A stretch of 64,000 bases of DNA from Mycolicibacterium peregrinum (GCF_002102345.1 NZ_LQPP01000043.1:124001-188000); one strand, 5' to 3'; numbered from the stretch's first letter, positions 23,639-32,845 are shown. Notes: generated by a model not told the origin, from the sequence alone. Made by a program: numbers and translations.

Positions 23639-25296
23639 CCGATCCTGACGCGCTCGCAGTCCCCCGCAAGCGGGAGGGGCCCCCAACTCCGGTACCCGAA
23701 ACGCGGCGTCCAGGGGTGCTTTCGCGTCTGCTCGCGCTGGTTCGGAACACCTGGCGCACCCTGACGTCGATGGGCACGGCGCTGGTGCTGTTGTTCCTGC
23801 TGGCCCTCGGGGCGATCCCGGGTGCGCTGTTACCGCAACGCAGCCTCAACGAATCCAAGGTCGACGAATACCTGGCGGCCCATCCCACACTGGGACCGTG
23901 GCTGGACCGGGTGCAGGCCTTCGACGTGTTCTCCAGCTTCTGGTTCACCTCGATCTACGTGTTGCTGTTCATCTCCCTGGTGGGTTGCCTGACACCGCGG
24001 ATGATCGAGCATTTCCGAAGCCTGCGCGCGGTACCCGTGCCTGCGCCGCGCAACCTGGGCCGGCTGCCGAAACACCAGGCCGAGCAGGTGACGGGCGACG
24101 TCGACGAGATCGCCACAACGATGACGCGGCGGCTGAAGGGCTGGCGCACGGTCACCCGCAAACAAGAGGACGAGATCACTGAAATTTCAGCAGAGAAGGG
24201 CTACCTGCGCGAGTTCGGCAACATCGTCTTTCACTTCTCGCTGCTCGGCCTGCTGGCGGCGGTCGCTGCGGGCAAGCTGTTCGGCTACGAGGGCAACGTC
24301 ATCGTCATCGCCGACAGCGGACCCGGATTCTGCACCGCCTCCCCGGCCGCATTCGACTCGTTCCGGGCCGGCAACACCGTCGACGGCACCTCGCTGAGCC
24401 CGGTCTGCCTGCGGGTCAACAGCTTCGACGCCGACTATCTGCCCACCGGGCAGGCGTTGTCGTTCGCCGCCGACATCGACTACCAGTCCGGCGATGATCT
24501 GGCGGCGAACACCTGGCGGCCCTACCGCCTTGAGGTCAACCATCCGCTGCGCATCGGCGGCGACCGGGTGTATCTGCAGGGCCACGGCTATGCGCCGTCG
24601 TTCACGGTGACGTTCCCCGATGGCCAGCAACGCAGCCAGACCATCCAGTGGCGCCCCGAAGAACAGATGACGCTGCTGTCCTCGGGCGTCGTGCGTATCG
24701 ATCCGCCGGCCGGTACCTACCCCGACGCCGATGAGCGTCGCAAACACCAGATCGCGATCCAGGGTCTCTTCGCGCCCACCAAGCAACTCGAGGGCACGCT
24801 GCTCTCGTCGAGCTTCCCGGCGCTCAACGACCCGGCCGTCGCCATCGACATCTACCGCGGCGACACCGGCTTGGACACCGGGCGGCCGCAGTCGTTGTTC
24901 TCCCTCGATCCCCGGTTGATCGATCGCAAGCAGCTGACCAAGGCGGCGCGCGTCAACCTGGTGCAAGGCCAGGACACCCGGCTCGATGACGGCACCAAGG
25001 TCCGCTTCGACGGTGCGGTCCCGTTCGTCAACCTGCAGGTCTCGCACGACCCGGCCCAGGTCTGGGTGCTGGTGTTCGCGATGTCCATGATGGCCGGGTT
25101 GCTGGTGTCGTTGGTGGTGCGCCGGCGCCGGATCTGGGTTCGGATCCAAGCTGCTCCAGCAGGTACGGTGAACGTCGAGCTGGGCGGGCTGGCCCGTACC
25201 GACAACTCCGGCTGGGGCGATGAGTTCGAGAAGCTGACGGAGCGGTTGTTGGAGGGCTACGAGCAGCCGGCGGCAGGAGAGAAGGCGGAGCAGTGA
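23635..25296 (+). CDS. resB: ResB/Ccs1, cytochrome c biogenesis protein
   Basis: A 553-residue protein. After a polar N-terminus, helices near 50, 100 and 200 (TALVLLFLLALGAIPGALL; WFTSIYVLLFISLVGCL; GNIVFHFSLLGLLAAVAA) precede a large extracytoplasmic domain. A final helix (AQVWVLVFAMSMMAGLLVSL) near 470 follows. ResB and CcsB together form the System II haem exporter and ligase. This is the Rv0528 counterpart. It overlaps both neighbours by four bases. The C-terminal tail is cytoplasmic. Confidence 0.93.
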   Translation: MTDPDALAVPRKREGPPTPVPETRRPGVLSRLLALVRNTWRTLTSMGTALVLLFLLALGAIPGALLPQRSLNESKVDEYLAAHPTLGPWLDRVQAFDVFSSFWFTSIYVLLFISLVGCLTPRMIEHFRSLRAVPVPAPRNLGRLPKHQAEQVTGDVDEIATTMTRRLKGWRTVTRKQEDEITEISAEKGYLREFGNIVFHFSLLGLLAAVAAGKLFGYEGNVIVIADSGPGFCTASPAAFDSFRAGNTVDGTSLSPVCLRVNSFDADYLPTGQALSFAADIDYQSGDDLAANTWRPYRLEVNHPLRIGGDRVYLQGHGYAPSFTVTFPDGQQRSQTIQWRPEEQMTLLSSGVVRIDPPAGTYPDADERRKHQIAIQGLFAPTKQLEGTLLSSSFPALNDPAVAIDIYRGDTGLDTGRPQSLFSLDPRLIDRKQLTKAARVNLVQGQDTRLDDGTKVRFDGAVPFVNLQVSHDPAQVWVLVFAMSMMAGLLVSLVVRRRRIWVRIQAAPAGTVNVELGGLARTDNSGWGDEFEKLTERLLEGYEQPAAGEKAEQ

Positions 25297-26297
25297 ATAC
25301 CGAGCACATCGATATCGGGCTGGCCAGGTACTCCGACTGGGCGTTCACGTCGTCGGTCGTGGTCCTGGTCGGGGCGCTGATCCTGCTCGCTGTCGAACTT
25401 GCCTACAGCCGCGGCCGTCGGGTCGATGAGCGCTCGCGCGAAGAGCAAATGGCTGGAGCGAACGTCCTGGTCGGCGCGACCGTCGGCGCCGACAGTGCCA
25501 CCCCCGGCGTCGTCGCCGAGGAACCCCGCCGCCCGTTCGACGAGCGGGTGGGCAAGACCGGTCTGGCGCTCACCTACGTCGGCATCGGCATGCTGTTCGT
25601 CTGCATCGTGCTGCGTGGCCTGGCCACCTCGCGGGTGCCGTGGGGCAACATGTACGAGTTCATCAACCTGACCAGCTTCTGCGGACTGATCGCCGCCGCG
25701 GTCGTATTGCGCAAGCCGCAGTACCGCGTGCTGTGGGTGTTCGTCCTGGTTCCGGTGCTGATCCTGCTGACGGTGTCGGGTCGCTGGCTGTACTCCAACG
25801 CCGCGCCCGTGATGCCCGCGCTGCAGTCCTACTGGCTGCCCATCCACGTGTCCGTGGTGAGCCTCGGCTCCGGGGTGTTCCTGGTCGCCGGTGTGGCCAG
25901 CATCCTGTTCCTGCTGAAGATGTCGCCGCTGGGCGAACCGGGCCGGGAAGGCACGGTCGCGCGGATCATCGAGCGGCTGCCCGACGCGCAGACCCTGGAC
26001 CGCATTGCCTACCGCACCACGATCTTCGCGTTCCCGATCTTCGGTTTCGGGGTGATCTTCGGTGCGATCTGGGCCGAGGAGGCCTGGGGTCGGTACTGGG
26101 GTTGGGATCCCAAGGAGACGGTGTCGTTCATCGCCTGGGTGGTGTACGCGGCCTATCTGCATGCGCGCTCGACAGCGGGTTGGCGGGACCGCAAGTCGGC
26201 CTGGATCAACGTGGTGGGTTTCGTCGCGATGGTGTTCAACCTGTTCTTCATCAACCTGGTGACCGTGGGTCTGCATTCGTATGCGGGGGTTGGCTAG
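25293..26297 (+). CDS. ccsB: CcsB/CcsA-type cytochrome c synthase subunit with WWD domain
   Basis: A 334-residue polytopic membrane protein. The tryptophan-rich haem-handling WWD motif reads WGRYWGWDPKETVSFIAW, and conserved His residues occur in YLPIHV-like and YLHARS segments and near the C-terminus (VGLHSYAG). It presents haem to apocytochromes with ResB. A polar insert at about 40-80 is variable. GTG 25293 overlaps the resB stop. It is the last gene of the hemL-ccsB unit; 56 bp follow before the ATPase gene. Confidence 0.93.
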   Translation: MNTEHIDIGLARYSDWAFTSSVVVLVGALILLAVELAYSRGRRVDERSREEQMAGANVLVGATVGADSATPGVVAEEPRRPFDERVGKTGLALTYVGIGMLFVCIVLRGLATSRVPWGNMYEFINLTSFCGLIAAAVVLRKPQYRVLWVFVLVPVLILLTVSGRWLYSNAAPVMPALQSYWLPIHVSVVSLGSGVFLVAGVASILFLLKMSPLGEPGREGTVARIIERLPDAQTLDRIAYRTTIFAFPIFGFGVIFGAIWAEEAWGRYWGWDPKETVSFIAWVVYAAYLHARSTAGWRDRKSAWINVVGFVAMVFNLFFINLVTVGLHSYAGVG

Positions 26298-26353
26298 GCA
26301 CCGTCCGGTTGGTGAGATGACCGTGCGGAAGCGTGTGGAAAAGAGGGGAATTC

Positions 26354-27871
26354 GTGTCCGAGCCAGTTTCTGAGTCAGTGCCGGAGCCGGTGTCCGAGCC
26401 GTCCGAACAGCAGGATCCCGCCCCGCAGGACATCAGCGAACCATCGACAGACGCGCCGGCAGACGAGCCTGCTTCGGTCGGTCCGGACACCCCGCCTGCC
26501 GCCGACCCACCGCCGGCGGCCCCGTTGGTCGCTCCGGCTCCGATCGCCCCGGCCCCGGCCCCGGCCGCCGCGCCGGCTCCGGTGTCCGAGCCTCCGCCGG
26601 TCCCGTCGGTGTTCGCCCCGATACCCGGATTCCGCGGTCAGCAGCGGTTCAGCAATCCCTCCGAGCCCGGCGTCTCCACACCGCTGCCCGCCGAGTGGAC
26701 CGCCCCGACACCGCCGCACGGTGTCCCGGTGATCACCGCACCGCCCGTGCCCGGAAGTTTCGACGGAGCACCTGCCGGAGTTTTCGCGGGCCCCGCCGGA
26801 CGTCCCGGCCTGCCCGGACAGCCGGTGCCCGGACATCCGCTGGCACCCGGACATCCCGTCGCGCCCGGGCGGCCCGCCGCTGGGTCTGTTGAGCGGCCCG
26901 CCGCTGGTGACTTCGCCACCCCGTACCGCGACCTGTCCACCGATGCTCTGCTGGGCCAGCGCAAGAACCCGCCCACGGCGGGCTGGCGCAAGGCCCTCTA
27001 TGTCGCGTCGTTCAAACAGATCAACGTCGGGGAGAGCCCCAAGGCCACCCACCACAACAACCTGATCGGCGAGGTCAGCCAGCCGTTGCAGGGCTGCTAC
27101 CGGATCGCACTGATGTCCCTCAAGGGTGGCGTCGGCAAGACGACCATCACCGCTACGCTGGGCGCCACGTTCGCATCGATCCGCGGTGACCGGGTGGTGG
27201 CGGTCGACGCCAACCCCGACCGGGGCACGCTGAGCCAGAAGGTGCCGCTGGAGACGGCTGCCACGGTGCGGCACCTGCTGCGCGACGCCGAAGGCATCGA
27301 GCGCTACAGCGACGTGCGGGCGTACACCTCGCAGGGGCCGAGCCGGCTGGAGGTGCTCGCCTCCGAAAGTGATCCGGCGGTGTCGGAGGCGTTCAGCTCG
27401 GACGACTATCTGCGCGCGCTGGAGGTGCTGGAGCGGTTCTACAGCCTGGTGCTCACCGACTGCGGGACGGGTTTGATGCATTCGGCGATGTCGGCGGTGC
27501 TGTCGAAGGCCGACGTGCTGGTCGTGATCAGCTCGGGTTCGGTGGACGGGGCGCGTAGCGCGTCGGCGACGTTGGACTGGCTCGACGCCCATGGGCATCA
27601 GGATCTGGTGCGCAACTCCATCGCGGTGATCAACGCGGTGCGTCCGCGGTCGGGCAAGGTGGACCTGTCCAAGGTGGTGGACCACTTCTCCCGGCGTTGC
27701 CGTGCGGTGCGTCTGGTGCCGTTCGACCCGCATCTGGAGGAGGGCGCCGAGATCAGCCTGGAACGGCTGAAGCCCGGTACCCGTGAGGCGCTCATCGAGC
27801 TGGCTGCCGTGGTGGCGTCCGACTTCGCCGGGGCACGTCGCTCAGCGAACCGCGCGCCCGACCCGCGCTAG
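26354..27871 (+). CDS. Proline-rich MinD/ParA-like ATPase (Rv0530 type)
   Basis: A 505-residue protein in two parts. The first 220 residues are low-complexity and Pro/Ala-rich, unlikely to fold stably. The C-terminal 280 residues form a MinD/ParA ATPase with deviant Walker A LKGGVGKTTITATLG and VVAVDANPDRGTLS. This layout resembles EspI and other mycobacterial ATPases with disordered N-termini. No partner is evident; it lies after the cytochrome c genes as Rv0530 does. GTG 26354 is chosen because of GAGGGGA just upstream. Its stop overlaps the stop of an opposite-strand 53-residue gene. Confidence 0.88.
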   Translation: MSEPVSESVPEPVSEPSEQQDPAPQDISEPSTDAPADEPASVGPDTPPAADPPPAAPLVAPAPIAPAPAPAAAPAPVSEPPPVPSVFAPIPGFRGQQRFSNPSEPGVSTPLPAEWTAPTPPHGVPVITAPPVPGSFDGAPAGVFAGPAGRPGLPGQPVPGHPLAPGHPVAPGRPAAGSVERPAAGDFATPYRDLSTDALLGQRKNPPTAGWRKALYVASFKQINVGESPKATHHNNLIGEVSQPLQGCYRIALMSLKGGVGKTTITATLGATFASIRGDRVVAVDANPDRGTLSQKVPLETAATVRHLLRDAEGIERYSDVRAYTSQGPSRLEVLASESDPAVSEAFSSDDYLRALEVLERFYSLVLTDCGTGLMHSAMSAVLSKADVLVVISSGSVDGARSASATLDWLDAHGHQDLVRNSIAVINAVRPRSGKVDLSKVVDHFSRRCRAVRLVPFDPHLEEGAEISLERLKPGTREALIELAAVVASDFAGARRSANRAPDPR

Positions 27872-28029
27872 TTGCGGGGGTTGTCGCCGTGCCCGAGGCG
27901 ACGCAGGAATTCCGGATCGTCGTCGGGGCCGATCACTCGGGTTTTGGGTCGACTGCCAGAGACCCGCGCCAGCCGCCAGCCGAGATACACCAGGCTTGCC
28001 GCGGCAATGAGCAGGAGTAGATATGCCAC
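27868..28029 (-). CDS. Single-helix small membrane protein (53 aa, Rv0530A-like)
   Basis: A 53-residue gene with an excellent AAGGAGG ribosome-binding site six bases before GTG 28029. The protein begins VAYLLLLIAAASLVYLGWRL, one transmembrane helix with N-terminus out or in uncertain. It then turns basic (RVSGSRPKTR) and acidic (IGPDDDPEFLRRL). Its stop codon overlaps the stop of the convergent ATPase gene. A similar small protein is annotated near Rv0530 in M. tuberculosis (recalled). The function is unknown. Confidence 0.8.
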   Translation of the reverse strand: MAYLLLLIAAASLVYLGWRLARVSGSRPKTRVIGPDDDPEFLRRLGHGDNPRN

Positions 28030-28077
28030 TCGAAACCTCCTTGATCCGAATATACGCGTCGTCGGTAGGCTCGGAGC

Positions 28078-28386
28078 GTGTCAGGAAGTGGTTCGACGTC
28101 CCGGATGGTCACCGATGTCGTGGTTTACCTCGTTGCCCGGCTGGTGCTGGTCGCTGTGCTGGCTGCGGCGATCTATGGGGTGGGGCAGCTGGTCGTAGAG
28201 AATTTTCCGGTCGTGGTGGCGCTGCTGTTCGCCATCGTGATCGCGCTGCCGTTGGGGATCTGGCTGTTCCGGCCGTTGCGCGAACGGGCGACGGCCTCCA
28301 TCGCCCTGGTCGACGAGCGGCGGCGCAAGGACCGTGAGCAGTTGCAGGCCCGGCTGCGCGGCGACGAGCCGCCGAAATCCGCATAG
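28078..28386 (+). CDS. DUF4229-type two-helix membrane protein (Rv0531-like)
   Basis: A 102-residue protein. Two helices are visible: VYLVARLVLVAVLAAAIYGV and FPVVVALLFAIVIALPLGIW. A basic cytoplasmic tail follows (RPLRERATASIALVDERRRK). The arrangement fits DUF4229, an actinobacterial family of unknown role. GTG 28078 starts 48 bp from the divergent 53-residue gene, so the two share a promoter region. Confidence 0.82.
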   Translation: MSGSGSTSRMVTDVVVYLVARLVLVAVLAAAIYGVGQLVVENFPVVVALLFAIVIALPLGIWLFRPLRERATASIALVDERRRKDREQLQARLRGDEPPKSA

Positions 28387-28535
28387 CAGCAAAATCTTCG
28401 CCCCATTAAGGTGATCGGACGTATGGGGGATAGCAGGTATCCGGTATTGGGGGTCAGCGCCGTCGTTTCCGGCGCCATTGTCGGCAAGGCTTGAGTTACT
28501 CGAATTGAGTTGGCTGACAAAGGAGTACCGCCACC

Positions 28536-28766
28536 ATGAGTAACTCGATACGGTTGTGGACGCTGTTGACCGCGTCTGCCGCGGCGATAGCGCTGGCGCC
28601 TGTGTCCCAGGCCGATCCGGGCTCACAGACCTGTACGGCGGCGGGGGCGACCTCGACCGTATGCCGATCGGAGGGCAACGCGCAGATCGTGGCGACCCCG
28701 CCGACCGTCGACTACCAGGCCCAGTACCCGTTCTTCGGTCCCTACGGCCTGCTTTTCCATCACTGA
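28536..28766 (+). CDS. Small secreted protein of unknown function (76 aa)
   Basis: A 76-residue protein with a clear Sec signal: basic start MSNSIRLW, hydrophobic TLLTASAAAIALAPVSQA and a cleavage site around AQA-DP. The mature part of about 47 residues has two cysteines (TCTAAGATSTVC), which could form one disulfide, and an aromatic tail (YPFFGPYGLLFHH). AAAGGAG precedes the ATG by 10 bases. It resembles other short secreted mycobacterial proteins but no family name is known to me. It ends 7 bases into the convergent histidine kinase gene. Confidence 0.8.
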   Translation: MSNSIRLWTLLTASAAAIALAPVSQADPGSQTCTAAGATSTVCRSEGNAQIVATPPTVDYQAQYPFFGPYGLLFHH

Positions 28767-30325
28767 CAAGGCTGTGGCTGACCGCAATTGAGCGGAATCG
28801 AGGCGCGGATGGTGGTGCCGGCACCCGGCGGGCTGGTGACACTGAACTGACCCGAAAGCGCCTCGGCACGATCGGCCAGACCGATCAATCCGGACCCCGC
28901 GCCGGTGACGGCGCCACCTGTACCGTCGTCGCGTACCTCCAGGTGCAGGGTGTGGTCGGTGACGGTGGCCGCGACCGTAATGGCGGTGGCCCCGGAGTGC
29001 TTGGCCGCGTTGGTCAATGCCTCGGCGAGGACGTAGTACGCGGCCACTCCCACCGTTTCGGGGATCGGGCCGCCCAGGTCGAGCCGGACTTCGACGGGGA
29101 TGACGGAGCGGCGGGCCAGGGACCGGATCGCGGCGCCCAAGCCGCTGCGGGACAGCACAGCCGGATGCATTCCGCGGGACAGCTCTTGCAGTTCGGTCGA
29201 CAGCGCGGACAGTCCGGCCACGAGGCTGTCGAGTTGGTCGTTGAGCGCGGTCTGGTCGGCCGGTAGGGACGCCTGGGTGGCCCGCAGTGCCAGGCTCAGT
29301 GAGACGACCCGCTGCTGGGCACCGTCGTGCAGGTCGCGTTCGAACCGCCGTCGGGCCTGGTCGGCGGCCGTCACGATGCGGGCGCGCGAGGCGGTCAGTG
29401 CGGCACGGGTTTCGGAGTTGGCGATCGCAGTGGCGACCAGGTCGGCGAAATCGGCGACCCGGGCTTCGGTGCCGGCGTCGAACGCCCCCGGGCGGGCCGC
29501 GCCGACCACCAACACGCCGCGGACCTCACCGTCGACGGTGATGGGGGCTCCGACGGCCGAGCGGATCCCGATGCCCAGGATGCGCGTCGCGGTGACACCG
29601 GTCTCGCCGGCGTAGTCCTCGATGCGCGCCGGAGCGGCGGTTTGGGCAATGGTGCTCAGCAGCGATCCGCTCTCCAGCGGGAAACGTTCTCCGATGTGCA
29701 ATTTGGTCGCGCCGTGCGGATCGCGTGAGGCGAGCACTGTTGCCGTTGCGTCGTCTTGATAGAGCAACAGTCCGACGTGATCCATACCCAGGCCGCCGGC
29801 CAACTCGGCGACTGCCGCGGGGTACACCTCGTCGGGGTGCGACCCTCGGGCCACCAAGGTGGCGACATGGCGCAGTGCCGCCTGCTGTCCAGCCAGTGCG
29901 GCGGCGTCGGCGGCCCGGAGCCGGGCCTGGCCGACCAGCACATTGGTCAACAGCGCCACCGGCAGGAACACCAGGATCGCTGCGATGTCCTGGTCGTGGA
30001 TCGGTAACAGCGCGCCATGGGTTTCCATGTGGAAGTGCACGTACACCACGGCGCTGACCAGAGAGGTGGACACCGCGAGCCGCCTGCCCCAGCCGGCCGA
30101 GACCACCAGCACGCCAAGCAGGAACACCGCGCCGAACGAGCTTTCGGGGGCGTTCCGGCGCAACTGGGTGACGACCAGGGTCTCGGCGGCGATGAAGACG
30201 ATCGCCACGATGATCCCCACGGCCGCCGGCGGTGCCTGCGGCCGCAGCAGCATCCCCAGCAGCCGGGTGCGCACCGACCGCCAGGGCCGGTCGGCGAGAG
30301 TCGGGACAGCACGGGCGACAGTCAT
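28760..30325 (-). CDS. Membrane sensor histidine kinase with GAF domain (NarL-type, HisKA_3)
   Basis: A 521-residue sensor kinase. The N-terminal 130 residues hold about four transmembrane helices. A GAF-like domain (about 150-290, ILGIGIRSAVGAPITVDGEV) follows, then the HisKA_3 dimerisation helix with phospho-accepting His near residue 315 in ERDLHDGAQQRVVSLSL. The GHKL ATPase has ALTNAAKHSGAT (N box) and VRDDGTGGA (G1). It would phosphorylate one or both adjacent response regulators. ATG 30325 is one of several possible starts; the frame is open to 30430. It is divergent from the receiver-only gene with about 125 bp of shared promoter region. Confidence 0.88.
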   Translation of the reverse strand: MTVARAVPTLADRPWRSVRTRLLGMLLRPQAPPAAVGIIVAIVFIAAETLVVTQLRRNAPESSFGAVFLLGVLVVSAGWGRRLAVSTSLVSAVVYVHFHMETHGALLPIHDQDIAAILVFLPVALLTNVLVGQARLRAADAAALAGQQAALRHVATLVARGSHPDEVYPAAVAELAGGLGMDHVGLLLYQDDATATVLASRDPHGATKLHIGERFPLESGSLLSTIAQTAAPARIEDYAGETGVTATRILGIGIRSAVGAPITVDGEVRGVLVVGAARPGAFDAGTEARVADFADLVATAIANSETRAALTASRARIVTAADQARRRFERDLHDGAQQRVVSLSLALRATQASLPADQTALNDQLDSLVAGLSALSTELQELSRGMHPAVLSRSGLGAAIRSLARRSVIPVEVRLDLGGPIPETVGVAAYYVLAEALTNAAKHSGATAITVAATVTDHTLHLEVRDDGTGGAVTGAGSGLIGLADRAEALSGQFSVTSPPGAGTTIRASIPLNCGQPQPCQ

Positions 30326-30450
30326 CTGAACAGTACGAACGCTACGCCGCCGGGGTTCATGCCGGGTGGGCGGCGATTTTCCGGCTAGCGGTAATGCGAC
30401 CGCGATCCGGGGCTGAGACGCTGAGTTCATGACTCGGATGTGGAGGCCCG

Positions 30451-30816
30451 GTGCGCTGTCTCATCGTCGATGACAGCGCCGGATTCCGCAGCGCCGCGAC
30501 CCGGCTGTTGGGCGGCGGCGGGGTCGAGGTCGTCGGCGCGGCGGCCGACGGCGAGCAGGCCGTGAGGATGTGCGACGAACTGCGGCCCGACGTGGTTCTG
30601 CTTGATGTGATGCTCGGCGCCGAGAGCGGGTTCGACGTGGCCGAGCAGCTGCACCGCAGCGCGCACCGGCCGCTGGTGATCCTCACCTCGACCTACCCCG
30701 AGCAGGATCTGGTCGAGGTGATCGCGGCCAGCCCGGCGCTGGGTTTCGTGTCGAAGAATGCGCTGTCGGTGGACGCGCTCCGCGAGTTGACGGCTACCGC
30801 GCTTCCAAATAGGTGA
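30451..30816 (+). CDS. Stand-alone response-regulator receiver domain
   Basis: A 121-residue receiver with no output domain. Acidic pair Asp7-Asp8 is in CLIVDDSAGF, phospho-acceptor Asp52 in VVLLDVML, Thr79 in VILTSTYPE and Lys102 in FVSKNAL. It ends shortly after helix 5, so it is CheY-like: a phosphate sink, competitor or protein-interaction partner. GTG 30451 starts the frame. It overlaps the convergent full-length regulator by 23 bp. In DNA-binding relatives a LuxR domain would follow; none is present in any downstream frame here. Confidence 0.87.
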   Translation: MRCLIVDDSAGFRSAATRLLGGGGVEVVGAAADGEQAVRMCDELRPDVVLLDVMLGAESGFDVAEQLHRSAHRPLVILTSTYPEQDLVEVIAASPALGFVSKNALSVDALRELTATALPNR

Positions 30817-31456
30817 TGACAGCGCGGACCCGGCGGTGGTCGTCGCCGGTCTCGGGGAGGTTCAGTTTGGTCAGGATGCTGCGGACGTGTTTTTCCACGG
30901 TGCCCTCGGTGACCCAGAGCCGGCGCGCGATGCCGGCGTTGGACCGGCCCTCGGCCATCAGCATCAGGACTTCGCGCTCGCGGGTGCTGAGGGCGGCCAG
31001 CGGGTCGTCGCGGTGGCGGGCGGAGACCAGCTCGGACACCAGCGCCGGGTCGACCACCGAGGCGCCCTTGGCGATCCGTTCCAGGGTCTCGACGAAATCG
31101 TTGACGTCGGTCACCCGGGTCTTGAGCAGGTAGCCGATGCCGTGGCCGCTGGCGAGCAGCTCGGTCGCGTGCTCGACGTCGACGTGCGCTGACAGCACCA
31201 GGATGCCGGTGTCGGGGGACTCGGTTCGGATCACCTTCGCGGCGTCCAGGCCCTCGGTGGTGTGGGTGGGTGGCATCCGGATGTCCACCACCGCCAGTTG
31301 CGGTGCCTGATCCCGAACCAGGGCAAGCAATTCCGTTGCGTCGGCGGCCTGCCCGACGACGGCGAATCCGGACCGGTCGAGCAGGCTGGCCAAGCCCTCA
31401 CGCAGAAGCACGTCATCGTCGGCGACGACCACCCGCAGCGCACTCGTCACGATCAT
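30794..31456 (-). CDS. NarL/FixJ-family response regulator (receiver plus LuxR HTH)
   Basis: A 220-residue regulator. The receiver has VVVADDDVLLREGL, phospho-Asp58 in LAVVDIRMPP and Lys112 in YLLKTRVTD. The LuxR-type HTH occupies about 155-215, with LSTREREVLMLMAEGRSNAG and LWVTEGTVEKHVRSILTKL. It pairs logically with the HisKA_3 kinase gene 470 bp away on the same strand, although the receiver-only gene lies between on the other strand. A 37-bp gap separates it from the transporter stop. Confidence 0.92.
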   Translation of the reverse strand: MIVTSALRVVVADDDVLLREGLASLLDRSGFAVVGQAADATELLALVRDQAPQLAVVDIRMPPTHTTEGLDAAKVIRTESPDTGILVLSAHVDVEHATELLASGHGIGYLLKTRVTDVNDFVETLERIAKGASVVDPALVSELVSARHRDDPLAALSTREREVLMLMAEGRSNAGIARRLWVTEGTVEKHVRSILTKLNLPETGDDHRRVRAVITYLEAR

Positions 31457-31495
31457 GAACGTACCGGTTGGCTGCGCATTGCGTCGGCGGTCGCG

Positions 31496-32845
31496 CTACC
31501 GGATGAAGGCCGCCCCCTTTTCCTGGTCCAGGTAGGTTTCGGACTTGTTCTTGAGGAAGAACACGTACACCGCCAGTGAGATGGCGATACACAAGGTCAC
31601 GTAGGCGATGAACCACGGCACGTGGCCACCCTCTTTGAGGGCCTGGTAGATCACCGGTGCGGTCCCGCCGAACATCGAATTCGCCAGTGCGTAGCCGATT
31701 CCCACGCCGAGGGCGCGCACGTGTGCGGGGAACAGCTCGGATTTCACCAGGGCGTTGATCGAGGTGTAGCCGGTCAGGATCACATATCCGACAGCCACCA
31801 GCAGGAACGACAACAGCGGCGAATGTGTCTGGGGCAGATACGTGAACAGAATGTAGGTGTAGATCACCCCGCCGACGCCGAAGAACAGCAGCAGCGGTTT
31901 GCGGCCGACCTTGTCGCTGATCAGTCCGCCGACGGGTTGGATCGCCATCAGGAAGATCAGCCCGATCAGGTTCACCCAGGTGGCCGTCATCGCCTGGTCC
32001 TTGTAGGTGGTCTTCACGATGGCCGGAGCGTTGACGCTGTAGGCGTAGAACGCCAGCGTGCCGCCCATGGTGATCAGGAAGCACAGCAGCAGCGGCTTTG
32101 CGTAGCGGGTGAGCAGTTCGGCGAGCGATCCGGCGCTCTTGTCCTTGCCTTCCCTGATCGCTTCGAGTTGTTCTTCGGACAGTGATTCGTCCATGGTGCG
32201 CCGCAGCCAGAACACCACGATCGCGGCCACGCCGCCGATGGCAAAGCCGATGCGCCAACCGAATTCGTGGACCTGCTCGGTGCTGAAGGAGGTCAGGATG
32301 ATCAACAGGGTGAACTGGGCCAGCACGTGACCGCCCACCAGCGTCACGTACTGGAACGACGAGAAGAAGCCGCGCCGTTCCCGGGTGGCGGCTTCGGACA
32401 TGTAGGTCGCCGAGGTGCCGTATTCGCCGCCGGTCGCGAAGCCCTGCACCAGCCGGCACAGGATGAGGATGACGGGCGCTGCGACACCGATGGTTTCGCG
32501 TGACGGCACGAGCGCGATCACCAGTGAGCACAGCGCCATCATCGATACGCTGACGGTCAGTGCGGCGCGGCGGCCGCGCCGGTCGGCGAAGCGTCCGAAG
32601 AACCACGAGCCGATCGGACGGGTGAGGAAGGTGACGGCGAAGATCGCGTAGACGTAGACCGTCGCGTTCTTGTCGGCCTTGTCGAAGAACTGTGCTTCGA
32701 AGTAGGTGGCGAACACCGTGTAGACGTAGACGTCGTACCACTCGACGAGGTTGCCCGACGATCCCCGGATGGTGTTCCAGATGGCGCGCCGGGTTTCGGC
32801 GCGACCCGAGGGTGCGGGCTGATGCGCCTCGGTCGAAGTCGTCAT
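31496..32845 (-). CDS. MHS-family MFS transporter (metabolite:H+ symporter)
   Basis: A 449-residue transporter with 12 predicted helices, of the metabolite:H+ symporter group (KgtP/ProP/ShiA-like). Hallmarks are GSSGNLVEWYDVYVYTVF in helix 1, FTRPIGSW-like FLTRPIGSWFFGRFADRRGR between helices 2 and 3, and RLVQGFATGGEYGTSATYM in helix 4. The substrate is probably an organic acid or osmolyte; it cannot be fixed. ATG 32845 is preceded by GGGGG at a 6-base spacing. Located downstream of the response regulator, it is a plausible but unproven target. Confidence 0.9.
   Translation of the reverse strand: MTTSTEAHQPAPSGRAETRRAIWNTIRGSSGNLVEWYDVYVYTVFATYFEAQFFDKADKNATVYVYAIFAVTFLTRPIGSWFFGRFADRRGRRAALTVSVSMMALCSLVIALVPSRETIGVAAPVILILCRLVQGFATGGEYGTSATYMSEAATRERRGFFSSFQYVTLVGGHVLAQFTLLIILTSFSTEQVHEFGWRIGFAIGGVAAIVVFWLRRTMDESLSEEQLEAIREGKDKSAGSLAELLTRYAKPLLLCFLITMGGTLAFYAYSVNAPAIVKTTYKDQAMTATWVNLIGLIFLMAIQPVGGLISDKVGRKPLLLFFGVGGVIYTYILFTYLPQTHSPLLSFLLVAVGYVILTGYTSINALVKSELFPAHVRALGVGIGYALANSMFGGTAPVIYQALKEGGHVPWFIAYVTLCIAISLAVYVFFLKNKSETYLDQEKGAAFIR

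Noticed and set aside
26400..26900. Repetitive Pro/Ala-coding DNA as a nucleotide repeat or PE/PPE gene
   Set aside because: No fixed repeat period is visible, and the frame continues into a MinD/ParA domain, so it is a low-complexity protein segment.
28423..28494. 23-residue frame starting MGDSRYPVLGV upstream of the small secreted protein
   Set aside because: There is no ribosome-binding site, it is very short, and no conservation could be tested. Better treated as leader sequence.
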